In this document: positions 26,401 to 33,501 of the stretch, piece by piece
Position numbering within the stretch: the stretch's first letter is position 1
Layout: each line of letters opens with the position of its first letter
DNA from: Massilia eburnea
GTDB lineage: Bacteria; Pseudomonadota; Gammaproteobacteria; Burkholderiales; Burkholderiaceae_D
Direction of reading: 5' to 3'
Length of the DNA stretch: 64,000 nucleotides
Assembly: GCF_009720745.1 (NCBI RefSeq)
Contig: NZ_WNKX01000002.1
Span: 248,001 to 312,000, forward strand
Position numbers and translations under genes: made by a program
Notes under the pieces: model-generated
What the model was told of the DNA's origin: nothing
Databases searched by the model: none
Seen by the model: only the letters and a program-made list of their open reading frames with translations

Positions 26401-29158
26401 TCGCATCCAGGCTGACATAGGCCTCGTACGGCAGGAACACCAGCGTCAGCAAGGCATGCGAGAACTGCAGGCCGCAGCGCTGCAGCGAAGCGGGCACGTG
26501 CTGGCTCCACAAGGTGTCGGACGGCTTGCGCAGCACGTCATAGAGCCCGCTCACCAGCGGCGGCAGGAAGATGATAGCCAGCACGGCGCACGTCCAGAAC
26601 CAGGGGTGCGGCAGCAAGGCGAAGGCCATCAGCAGCGTCAATGTGAGGACAGGCGCCACCAGGCTGCGGCGCAGGTTGTCGAACAGCTTCCAGCGCGACA
26701 AGGCCGACAGCGGGTTCGCTTCGCGCTTGCCGCCCGCCAGCGGCACGCGCGGGGCCAGCCAGGCCAGCAGCTGCCAGTCGCCGCGGATCCAGCGCTGGCG
26801 CCGGCTCACGTCGTCGCGGTAGCGCGCAGGGTAGTGTTCATACAGTTGCGCATCGCTCAGCAAGCCGGCGCGCAGGTAGCAGCCTTCCAGCAAGTCGTGG
26901 CTCAGGATGCGGTTGGCCGGGAAGCGGCCGTCGAGCACTTCCTCAAACACGTCGACATCGTAGATGCCCTTGCCGATAAAGGAGCCTTCCGCAAACACGT
27001 CCTGGTACACATCGCTGACGGTGCGGGTGTAGGGATCGATGCCCGGCTCGCCGCCGCACAGCTTTTCGTAATGCGAGGCGTCTTCGCTCGGCAGGCTGAC
27101 CGTGACGCGCGGCTGCAGTACGCCATAACCGGCAACCACGCGCCGCACGCGCGGGTCGACGCGCGGCATGTTCAGCGGATGGCACATGGTGGCGACGAAC
27201 TGGCGCGCCGCATCGCGCGGCAGCTGCGTGTCGGTATCCAGCGTGATCACATATTTGAACGATGGCAGGTCGTCGATATCACCCACGATCAGCGAGAACG
27301 CGTCCTGCGCGCCGCCGCGCATGAAGCGGTTCAGGTCCGACAGCTTGCCGCGCTTGCGCTCCTCGCCCATCCAGGCGCGCTGCGATGCGTTCCAGCGGCG
27401 CGGGCGGTGCAGCAGCAGGAAAGGCGCAGCAGACCCTTCTTCCGTGTATTTCAGGTTCAGGCGCGCGATGTTGGCGGCGGCGCGCTCGGTCAGCGCGGCA
27501 TCGGTCGGCAGCGTCTCCTCCTGCGCATCGGCGAAGTCGGTCAGCAGGCAGAAACGCAGGTTGGGGTCGCGGTTGGCGAGGAAGCGCACTTCCAGCTGCT
27601 CGCACAGCTCGTCGACGTTTTCCTTGTTGAACAGCAGCGTCGGCACCACCACCATGGTGCGCGCGTCCGGCGGAATGCCGTTGCGGAAATCCAGGCGCGG
27701 CAAGGGTCGCGGCTCGACAAACAATGTGGCGGCCCAGTTCACCAGCGCCAGCGCCAGCTGGCTGCTGCCCATCAGGCCGAGGATGGCCAGCACCGCCAGC
27801 GTCCACGGCTGCACGCCGTCGCGCCAGGCGCGTTCCAGCATCAGCGCAGTCGCAATCACCGACAGCACGCCGATCGCGCCGAGGTAGGACAGCAGGGGCG
27901 AAGTGCGCAAGGTGCGCTTGAGGGAACGCAGCGGCGGCAGGCGCACGCCCACCTGGCGCTCCAGCAGCAGCATGCCATCGCCCACCAGGTAGTAGCCGAC
28001 GTGGTGCAGGCGCGAATCGACATCGCCCGCGCGGGTGCGCGCCAGCTCGAGCGCTTGCCGCGCCACTTCCGCCTCCGTGGCCGGGGAATAGCGCGCCATG
28101 CGCTCCACGCAGTGGCGGTATTGGTCGCGCGTGAAGAAGTCCATGTCCGGATAAGTGCCGGCTGGGTCCTCGCGCAGGGTCTGTTCGACCACGCTCATGG
28201 TCTCGACGAACTCCTGCCAGTCCATGGTGCTGAGGAAGCGCAGGCTGCCGATGCTGTTCGAAATCGATACCTGTTCGGCCGCCTGCAAATGGATCTCGGC
28301 CTGGATCAGCTGCTCGATGGTCTGCCCCGCTTCCGCCAGGCGATAGGTGATCCAGTTCAGCGCCAGCGTCAGCACCGGGCTCTGGCCCTGCAGGCGGCGC
28401 GCCAGTTCGGCCACGAAACCGCTGGTGATGGGCGGCTCCGAGCGCGCCATATCGGCCACCAGCAAGATCAAGCCGCTCGGGTTCTTGTCGGCGATTTCCA
28501 GCATCTGGTCGGCCCAGCTGTTCGCCAGGTCGCGCTGGAAGCGGTTTTCCGCCACGCGCGCGGCGACGCGGCGCAGGTTCTCGATCAGCGCCAGGCGCAG
28601 CATGATCGGGATAGCCCACAGCTCGCCCAGCTTGAGCGTTTCCTTTTCCTGGTAGGCCTCGACGAAGCGGCACAGGCTTTCCGGATCGACGCGGCCGTCG
28701 CCGTGGGCGATGATTTCCAGCGCGATCTGGTAGACGCGCGGCGTGCCCTCGGGCGCGCCTTTCGCCAGGCGCGGCAATTCCTTGCTGTAGTCTTTGGGTA
28801 AATGGCGCCGCGCAGTGCGGATCTGGTCTTCGATCAGGTAATAGTTATCGAGCAGCCACTCGGAAGCGGGCGTGACCTGGCGGCCTTCCTTCACGGCCTC
28901 GGTCAAGCCTTCGCAAGTGGTCGCGATCAGCGCTTCGTTTTCGCTCAGGCGCGCCAGCAGGCGGTCACCGCCGCCACGCTTGCTGAGTTCGTGGCTTGCA
29001 GCCAGGGAACGACCATGGTGTTCCATCTGCTGCGCGCTGAACAGTTCCCCGCGCAGCGGCAAATCGTCGTCCTCGCCAGCTCCGCTTTGCAGGGAGCCCG
29101 ATTCGGATTCCTTGAACCCGGCACTTGCGGCCGGCCATAAAAAAAGACGCTCTTTCAA
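20498..29158 (-). CDS. ndvB: cyclic beta-1,2-glucan synthase (NdvB/ChvB type, GT84-GH94)
   Basis: 2886 residues, matching the 2800-2900 of rhizobial and Brucella cyclic glucan synthases, which initiate, elongate and cyclise osmoregulated periplasmic beta-1,2-glucans in the inner membrane. Visible parts in order: N-terminal cytoplasmic helical region; membrane helices about 420-480; GT84 domain with LDTDTQL (about 639), LSHDLLEG and the RRQRW motif (about 788); further helices about 823-875 and 955-1000; glycoamylase-like region (WLWFETFVGPEDNW near 1030, TVDSGNLAGH near 1126); then two GH94-type regions, the second with CDWNDGMDKVGEHGKGES near 2581 that controls chain length. The annotated start is a TTG followed by a run of seven T residues, so the exact N-terminus is uncertain. 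Confidence 0.93.
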   Translation of the reverse strand: MKERLFLWPAASAGFKESESGSLQSGAGEDDDLPLRGELFSAQQMEHHGRSLAASHELSKRGGGDRLLARLSENEALIATTCEGLTEAVKEGRQVTPASEWLLDNYYLIEDQIRTARRHLPKDYSKELPRLAKGAPEGTPRVYQIALEIIAHGDGRVDPESLCRFVEAYQEKETLKLGELWAIPIMLRLALIENLRRVAARVAENRFQRDLANSWADQMLEIADKNPSGLILLVADMARSEPPITSGFVAELARRLQGQSPVLTLALNWITYRLAEAGQTIEQLIQAEIHLQAAEQVSISNSIGSLRFLSTMDWQEFVETMSVVEQTLREDPAGTYPDMDFFTRDQYRHCVERMARYSPATEAEVARQALELARTRAGDVDSRLHHVGYYLVGDGMLLLERQVGVRLPPLRSLKRTLRTSPLLSYLGAIGVLSVIATALMLERAWRDGVQPWTLAVLAILGLMGSSQLALALVNWAATLFVEPRPLPRLDFRNGIPPDARTMVVVPTLLFNKENVDELCEQLEVRFLANRDPNLRFCLLTDFADAQEETLPTDAALTERAAANIARLNLKYTEEGSAAPFLLLHRPRRWNASQRAWMGEERKRGKLSDLNRFMRGGAQDAFSLIVGDIDDLPSFKYVITLDTDTQLPRDAARQFVATMCHPLNMPRVDPRVRRVVAGYGVLQPRVTVSLPSEDASHYEKLCGGEPGIDPYTRTVSDVYQDVFAEGSFIGKGIYDVDVFEEVLDGRFPANRILSHDLLEGCYLRAGLLSDAQLYEHYPARYRDDVSRRQRWIRGDWQLLAWLAPRVPLAGGKREANPLSALSRWKLFDNLRRSLVAPVLTLTLLMAFALLPHPWFWTCAVLAIIFLPPLVSGLYDVLRKPSDTLWSQHVPASLQRCGLQFSHALLTLVFLPYEAYVSLDAIVRTGWRLLVSRRRLLEWRASALSRSGASLASNWSTMWVSPLIALAAGAALALQRPRAFEAALIFLVAWFAAPLVAWWISKPIARVQTPLNEDQNLFLHKLSRKTWLWFETFVGPEDNWLPPDNMQEHPSQVVAHRTSPTNMGMALLANLTAFDFGYITGGQLAARTVSTLDSMAQLERHQGHFYNWYDTQSMKPLMPIYISTVDSGNLAGHLLTLQAGLVGVAELPIVHPNLAQGLATTCALVRETVASAGGVSAEALAALESAIAAPIPAVPASLRQQRAWLVRACEGCEQFIRQASAPLEPQLAAWAGALHAQCRGALDELDAFAPWVTAQTEAQYDTTLDRIPTLRELASWPLPGAALSDLAPDERERQQQLSALVEQGAARARERLDTMNRLSHQANEFAKVEYGFLFNPTTKLLAIGYNLSERRLDASCYDLLASEVRLASFVAIAQGQLPQEHWFAMGRQLCIVHGQPVLLSWSGSMFEYLMPLLVMPTYPSTLLDQTYQSVVAAQVEYARQRNVPWGISESGYNTTDAALNYQYRAFGVPGIGLKRGLAEDLVVAPYATMLGLMVDPDASCQNLQKMAAMGFMGRYGFYEAIDYTAARLPRGQQYAIIKSFMVHHQGMGFLALSYVLNDRPMQRRFESDPLLQSTLLVLQERSPRIGAFHSASAEQASVRSTAPEQAAPMRIMNQHTPPVPETQLLSNSRYHVMVSSAGGSYSRWNNLAVTRWREDSTCDNWGQFCYVQDVEDGAVWSTTYQPTQAEPKRLEVIFSEGRAEFRRSDNDIELYTEIVVSPEDDIEMRRTRVTNHSERRRIIEFTSFAEVVMAPAPADNAHPAFSKLFVQTEIVEDESAILCTRRPRGKDEKTPYLLHVMTVHDAQVQQVSYETDRARFIGRGNTAQSPLAVRQPGPLSGSEGSVLDPVVAIRYRIALEPGQVSVIDVVTGMTDTRDAAQYLIDKYQDRHMADRVFELAWTHSQVVLRQLNASEAEAQLYARLANHVIYPNAALRADPGILVRNQRGQSGLWAYAISGDLPIVLMEIRDASNIELARQLVQAHAYWRLKGLVVDLVIWYEDRSGYRQALHDQIMGLIASGIDAQAIDRPGGIFVRPTESISPEDRVLLQTVARAVLSDERGTLSEQLKRGVAPSLRMPPLLAEPRSEIAERERGAEPAGVALPADLILSNGLGGFTADGKEYVISTRAGQRTPLPWSNVLANPQFGSVVSESGQAYTWQENAHEFRLTPWHNDPVSDLSGEAFYLRDEQTGRFWSPCALPAPGAGSYLTRHGFGYSSFDYAEAGISSRMTTFVALDAPVRYTVIRVHNESDVVRKLSVTGYVEWVLGDMRSKSGMHIVTEIDPVTGALFARNAYNTEFTGRVAFFNADASVRTVTCDRSEFIGRNGSLARPAALRRVRLSGKAGAGLDACAAIQAPFELQPGQDREIVFVLGMGGRRNADAANIVQRHGGRGAALQALSEVHAHWDKVLGAVQVQTPEPELDVLANGWLMYQTIACRMWARSGYYQSGGAFGFRDQLQDAMAMVHTRPDILREHMILCAGHQFIEGDVQHWWHPPSDRGVRTHCSDDYLWLPLAAWRYVASTGDMSVLDEKAPYLEGRPVSPEEDSYYDMPTRSAQSGDLYEHCVRAIRNGLRFGEHGLPLIGSCDWNDGMDKVGEHGKGESVWLAWFLIEVLQRFAEVADRREDASFANECREQAKQLAANIEAHAWDGEWYRRAYFDDGTPLGSAQNEECQIDSISQSWGVLTGAADKARVEGAMEQVDKRLVRRDFGLIQLLDPPFDKSGLNPGYIRGYVPGVRENGGQYTHAAIWTVMAFARLGEVERAWDLMRMINPVRHGSDPASSQRYKVEPYVVTADVYAVEPHVGRGGWSWYTGSSGWMYRLLLESLLGLTRQADKLLLSPRLPASWPGFTLQYKHGGSTYVLRITRGEASASPTEIALADDGNTYEIEVKA

Positions 29159-29273
29159 GGGGGCCTCGCATTATTCTTCGCACTGCCGCGCAGACGGGCA
29201 GTATCTTTCAAAGAATGTTATGCGGGCGCACGAAAGATGACTGTTCGCTAGCGTACATATGAAGCCCGGCTCC

Positions 29274-29301
29274 GGTCGAGCCCGTGTCCGTTTGCTCGAC
29301 C
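29274..29301. repeat. 8-bp inverted repeat, probable decayed family A palindrome
   Basis: GGTCGAGC (29274-29281) and GCTCGACC (29294-29301) enclose CCGTGTCCGTTT, followed by TGACCCCGACTTTT. CCCGTGTCC and TGACCCC are family A words found intact at 43041 and 59216. It lies between the GH35 stop and the glucan synthase start on the minus strand, in a 158-base spacer with no other recognised element. Confidence 0.45.
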
Positions 29302-29316
29302 TGACCCCGACTTTTA

Positions 29317-31146
29317 TCATGGTGTGCTGAACACCGGGTCGGGCAAGCCTTGCAGGCTCAGGGCTTCTTTGGCGCCGTCGAGATCGAGGACGATGATTTC
29401 GTTGTCGCCTTTTTTCAGCCATGGCGCTGGAAGGAACAAGCTTTGCTGTGGGCCAACACGCCAATAGCGGCCGAGATGGTGGCCGTTGACCCAGACGTGG
29501 CCTTTGCCCAGCATGCGGGTGTCGAGGAACGTGCTGCCCGGTGCATTGACGTTGAAGTGGCCGCGCCAGAAAGTCGGGCCGGCCTTGGCCGGCATGCTGC
29601 GCTTGAAGCACAGCCCGCTCAGGTCGTCCAGCGGCAGTGTGAAGACTTCCCAGTCGAGCAGCGCTTTGCCGCCCAGGCTCACCGGGCGCGTGAGGCCCTT
29701 GCGCTCGTCCGCCAGCAGCGGGCCGAAATTCACGCGGCCCATGTTTTCCACCACGACGTCCAGCGTGCTGCCGGCCTTGAAGTCGATGTCGGCTTCGTGC
29801 TCGTTGCGGCGGCGGTCGAGCGTGGCGATGATGGCGCCGTCTTCGAGCACGTGGGCGTAATCGCGCACGGAACCGAGGTCGAGTTTGCCCGCTGCCGCTT
29901 GCGCAAAGCGCTTGCGGTAGACAATGAAGCCGTATCCCTGGCCATACGCTTCCATATTGCGTGCCAGGTGCGAGGCGATCGGTGTTGGCAGGGAATCCGT
30001 CAGCGCTGCCGACTCGTCCAGCGTGAAGCGCGGAATAGCGATGCTCGGCGCAGTTTTGGGCAAGTCCGGCAGGCGCTCGCCCGGAGCCAGGTGGCGGGCG
30101 ATGGCTGCGCGGATGGCGAAGAATTTTGCTGTCGGCCGGCCGGCCTCGTCGATGGCGGCGTCGTAGTCGTAGCTGGTGGTGTCGGGCTGGTAGGTGGTCG
30201 CGCTGGCGTTGGCGCCTGGCTGCCAGCCGAAGCTGGTGCCGCCGTGCGCCATGTACAGGTTGAAGGAAATGCCCTGGCCCAGCATCCAGTCGACGGCGTC
30301 GGCTGCCATCCTGGGGCTGGTCTGGTGGCGGCGCTCGCCCCAGTGGTCAAACCAGCCGGCCCAGTATTCGCCGGCCATGCGCGGCACGTTCTGGCGGAAG
30401 CCGGCCAATTGCGCAAAGGCGTCCTTCACTTCATCCAGGCTGCCGTTGAAGTTGACGACGGCGGTCACGCCAGGCAAGGTGCCGCGGTCGAGCAGGCTTG
30501 GGTCGGGGCCGTCGGAAGTGAACAGGGGCGTGTCGAAACCTGCGTCGTGCACTTGTTTCCGGATGGCGGCCATGTATTCGTGGTCGTCGCCGTAGGAGCC
30601 GTATTCGTTCTCCACCTGCGTCATCAGGATCGGTCCGCCGCGCGAGGACAGCAGCGGCGCCACTTCCTGCGCCAGGCGCTTGAAGTAGCGCTCGGTCGCG
30701 GCCAGGAAGCGCGGGTCCATGCTGCGTACGCGCAGGCCCGGCGTGCGCAGCAGCCAGGCAGGGAAGCCGCCAAAGTCCAGCTCCGCGCAGACATAGGGCC
30801 CCGGGCGCAGCACCACATTCAAGCCTTCTTCTTTTGCTGTGCGGACGAATGCGGCGAGGTCCAGGTTGTCGCTGAAGTTGAAGCGGCCCGGCTCCGCTTC
30901 GTGCAGGTTCCAGAACACATAGGTGGTTATGGTGTTCAGCCCCATGGCCCGCGCCTGCTGCAGGCGCTCACGCCAGAAGGCGCGCGGTATGCGCTCGTAA
31001 TGCATGTCGCCGGAGCGGATGACATAAGGTTTGCCGTCCAGCTCGAAGCGGTCGCCCACCACGGCAAAATGCGGCGCCGCCTGCGCGTTCAGCGCCGCCA
31101 TCACTGCGCCCAGCACCGCCAGGCGTTTCATTATCGTTTTCCGCAA
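29317..31146 (-). CDS. GH35 beta-galactosidase
   Basis: 609 residues. TTG start at 31146 is chosen because a perfect AGGAGG lies 5 bases upstream; the ATG at 31131 would be 20 bases from it. Signal peptide LAVLGAVMAALNAQA. GH35 features: GDMHYERIPRAFWRERLQ, TYVFWNLHEAEPG, the acid/base glutamate in QVENEYGSYG (about residue 178) and the nucleophile glutamate in AGEYWAGWFDHWG (about 258). C-terminal jelly-roll modules follow (WVNGHHLGRYW near the end). The exported enzyme should remove terminal beta-galactose from oligosaccharides or plant polymers. It is divergent from a TonB-dependent receptor with a shared 142-base promoter region, suggesting a small carbohydrate-use locus. Confidence 0.93.
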   Translation of the reverse strand: MRKTIMKRLAVLGAVMAALNAQAAPHFAVVGDRFELDGKPYVIRSGDMHYERIPRAFWRERLQQARAMGLNTITTYVFWNLHEAEPGRFNFSDNLDLAAFVRTAKEEGLNVVLRPGPYVCAELDFGGFPAWLLRTPGLRVRSMDPRFLAATERYFKRLAQEVAPLLSSRGGPILMTQVENEYGSYGDDHEYMAAIRKQVHDAGFDTPLFTSDGPDPSLLDRGTLPGVTAVVNFNGSLDEVKDAFAQLAGFRQNVPRMAGEYWAGWFDHWGERRHQTSPRMAADAVDWMLGQGISFNLYMAHGGTSFGWQPGANASATTYQPDTTSYDYDAAIDEAGRPTAKFFAIRAAIARHLAPGERLPDLPKTAPSIAIPRFTLDESAALTDSLPTPIASHLARNMEAYGQGYGFIVYRKRFAQAAAGKLDLGSVRDYAHVLEDGAIIATLDRRRNEHEADIDFKAGSTLDVVVENMGRVNFGPLLADERKGLTRPVSLGGKALLDWEVFTLPLDDLSGLCFKRSMPAKAGPTFWRGHFNVNAPGSTFLDTRMLGKGHVWVNGHHLGRYWRVGPQQSLFLPAPWLKKGDNEIIVLDLDGAKEALSLQGLPDPVFSTP

Positions 31147-31163
31147 GCTTGCCTCCTGTTTGT

Positions 31164-31175
31164 GGTAACGCTATC
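31164..31175. promoter_or_regulatory. LacI-type operator-like palindrome
   Basis: GGTAACGCTATC, an imperfect dyad around a central CG, lies between the GH35 ribosome site and the divergent receptor gene. It matches 10 of 12 positions of the perfect palindrome GATAACGTTATC at 54991-55002. Central-CG dyads of this kind are typical of LacI/GalR-family operators. No such regulator gene is in the window. Confidence 0.35.
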
Positions 31176-31288
31176 TTATCTGGATTTGCAGCAATTTTGT
31201 TATCCGTTTGTAACGAACGATCGATAAGCTGCTGGTTACCTTGTTCCCGGTGTATCCTGCTGGGTTTCCGAAAAGCCAAAACCGTTGT

Positions 31289-33427
31289 ATGAAGAAAATT
31301 GCCCTGCCCTTCCTGCTCATCGTGCAAGCCTTGCACCTCGCATATGCCGACGACCAGCCCACCCCAAAGGTTGAGATCAAGGGCAGTGCCGCCATGGATA
31401 TCCGCCGTAACGACACCGCCACCAAGATCGTGGTGACGCAGGAAGAAATCCTGAAGAACGGCGATACCAGCATCGGCGAAGTGCTGAAGCGTTTGCCGGG
31501 CATCACGATCGACGGCGTGCAGGGCCGCGGCGGCAATATCCGCATGCGTGGCCTGGGCAGCGGCTACACCTCCATCATGCTGAATGGCGAGCCGGCGCCA
31601 CCGGGCTTCTCGCTCGATTCGCTGACGCCGGACATGATCGAGCGCATCGAAGTGATGCGCGCCGCCACCGCGGAATTCAGCACGCAGGCGATTGCCGGCG
31701 GCATCAACATCGTCCTGAAGCGCGCCATCTCCACCGCGCAGACCGAGATCAAGACCGGCGTGCAATCGGAAAACGGCCATCCGGGTGCGAGCCTGAACCT
31801 GCAGATGTCGGACCGCAAGGGCCCGTGGTCGTACTCCATCGGCGGCGGCATGATCTACAGCGACATCGACCGGCCAAGCCACGTCGTTACCGAGGCTTCG
31901 GGCGATGCGCCCCTGCTGCGCCGCGCAGAAGACACCAGCGAAGGCAGCTTCCGCAACTTCAACCTGGCCCCGCGCATCAACTATGCGATCAAGCCGGGCG
32001 ACGTGATCACGTCGCAAAGCTTCATCGCGCTCAACCGCTTCCGTGCCCACAACACAGAACAAGTCGCTACCCTGACGGGCGAAGAGCCGATGTTCAGTGG
32101 CTTAAGCCAGGACATCAAGGCCGACTTCGAACTGTTCCGCACCGACTTGAGCTGGGCCCGTCCGCTGGCCGATGGCGCCAAGCTCGATATGAAAGCAGGC
32201 GTCAATTACAACCACCGCAAGTCGGAGGCGCCCAACCTGCAGACCGGCACCCTGTTCGAGCGCACCCGCACCATCACCTCCGCATCGACCGACAAGGGCT
32301 TTACCAGCACCGGCAAGTATTCCAGCCCGCTGGTGCCGGGCCACGCGCTGGCCACTGGCTGGGACGTAGGCTACAGCAAGCGCGATGAAGACCGCATCCA
32401 GCGCGAAGAGTATTGGCGCGCGCCGGCCGGCACCGCGCCGCAGAACCTGGACCAGGTGTACTCTGCCGACGTGGTTCGTCTTGCTGCCTATGCGCAGGAT
32501 GAATGGAATGTGACCGACCGCTGGTCCGTGTATTTCGGCCTGCGCTGGGAAGGCGTGAACATCAAGAGCACCGGCAGCGATTACGGCAGCATCGACAGCA
32601 ATTCCAGCGTTCTGAGCCCGCTGTTCCAGACCCTGTATAAATTCGGCGAGAAGAAGAAGGACCAGGTGCGCCTGGGCCTGACCCGCACCTACAAGGCGCC
32701 GGGCGTGGGCGACCTGATCCCGCGCCGCTTTACGTCCAATAACAATAGCTCGACCTCGCCCGACTCGATGGGCAACCCGGACCTGAAGCCGGAGCTGGCC
32801 TGGGGCCTCGACCTGGCGTTCGAGCACTACCTGGGTGAAGGCGGCGGCCTGCTGTCGGCCAGCACCTATGCGCGCCGCATCCAGGACATCACGCGCCGCC
32901 GTGTCGACTTCATCGATGGCTCCTGGGTGTCGCGCCCGGTCAATGCCGGTACGGCCAATACCTACGGGCTGGAGCTGGAGGCCAAGTTGCCTTTGCGCGC
33001 GATCATGAAAGATGCGCCGGGCGTGGAGATGCGTGCCAACGTGACGCGCAACTGGTCGCGGCTGGATACGGTGCCGGGGCCGAACAACCGTCTGGACCAG
33101 CAGGTGCCGGTCAGCGGTACCGTCGGCGCGGACTGGAAGCTGGATAAGACGCCGTTGACGCTGGGCGGGTCCTACTCTTACCAGGGCGGCGGCGAGGTGC
33201 GCATTTCCGACAGGCAGTATGCCTACGCGGTTCCAAAGCGCGCGCTGGATGTGTATGGCTTGTGGAAGTTCTCGCCGAAGACGCAGCTGCGCCTGTCGGC
33301 GGCGAATACGCTGCACCAGGAGAACCTGGCGCGGTCGTCCTACGCCGAGGCGAATGGGCTGCGCAGCGATACCACCTTCACCCCGACCTACACCCAGTTC
33401 CGCGCGATGCTGGAGATGAAGCTCTAA
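31289..33427 (+). CDS. TonB-dependent receptor
   Basis: 712 residues from the ATG at 31289, which starts a clear signal peptide (MKKIALPFLLIVQALHLAYA). The plug domain follows (VVTQEEILKNGDTSIGEVLKR, then RGGNIRMRGLGSGYTSIMLNG, IERIEVMRAATAEF), then a beta-barrel of alternating strands ending FRAMLEMKL, an aromatic/hydrophobic outer-membrane terminus. It imports a ligand across the outer membrane at the expense of the proton motive force. Divergence from the GH35 gene suggests an oligosaccharide, but the barrel style also occurs in iron receptors. An AAACCCGGGTTT palindrome follows its stop and the bidirectional spacer holds the opposing terminator. Confidence 0.9.
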   Translation: MKKIALPFLLIVQALHLAYADDQPTPKVEIKGSAAMDIRRNDTATKIVVTQEEILKNGDTSIGEVLKRLPGITIDGVQGRGGNIRMRGLGSGYTSIMLNGEPAPPGFSLDSLTPDMIERIEVMRAATAEFSTQAIAGGINIVLKRAISTAQTEIKTGVQSENGHPGASLNLQMSDRKGPWSYSIGGGMIYSDIDRPSHVVTEASGDAPLLRRAEDTSEGSFRNFNLAPRINYAIKPGDVITSQSFIALNRFRAHNTEQVATLTGEEPMFSGLSQDIKADFELFRTDLSWARPLADGAKLDMKAGVNYNHRKSEAPNLQTGTLFERTRTITSASTDKGFTSTGKYSSPLVPGHALATGWDVGYSKRDEDRIQREEYWRAPAGTAPQNLDQVYSADVVRLAAYAQDEWNVTDRWSVYFGLRWEGVNIKSTGSDYGSIDSNSSVLSPLFQTLYKFGEKKKDQVRLGLTRTYKAPGVGDLIPRRFTSNNNSSTSPDSMGNPDLKPELAWGLDLAFEHYLGEGGGLLSASTYARRIQDITRRRVDFIDGSWVSRPVNAGTANTYGLELEAKLPLRAIMKDAPGVEMRANVTRNWSRLDTVPGPNNRLDQQVPVSGTVGADWKLDKTPLTLGGSYSYQGGGEVRISDRQYAYAVPKRALDVYGLWKFSPKTQLRLSAANTLHQENLARSSYAEANGLRSDTTFTPTYTQFRAMLEMKL

Positions 33428-33445
33428 ACCCATAAAACCCGGGTT

Positions 33446-33477
33446 TAAAAAAAAAGCGGCGACCCGAAGGCCGCCGC
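33446..33477 (-). terminator. Rho-independent terminator of the cysteine desulfurase fusion gene
   Basis: On the minus strand GCGGCG (33477-33472) pairs with CGCCGC (33461-33456) around a CCTTCGGG inner stem with a UUCG tetraloop, followed by a run of about ten T residues (33455-33446). It lies 25 bases past the stop of the 33502-35463 gene. Confidence 0.85.
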
Positions 33478-33501
33478 AAACAGGATACCACTTCGCAAAA
33501 T

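Noticed and set aside
20768..28801. 2677-codon open frame on the plus strand opposite the glucan synthase
   Set aside because: It mirrors the minus-strand gene in a GC-rich codon pattern, shows no domain, and is rich in His, Arg, Gln and Ala as expected of an antisense shadow.
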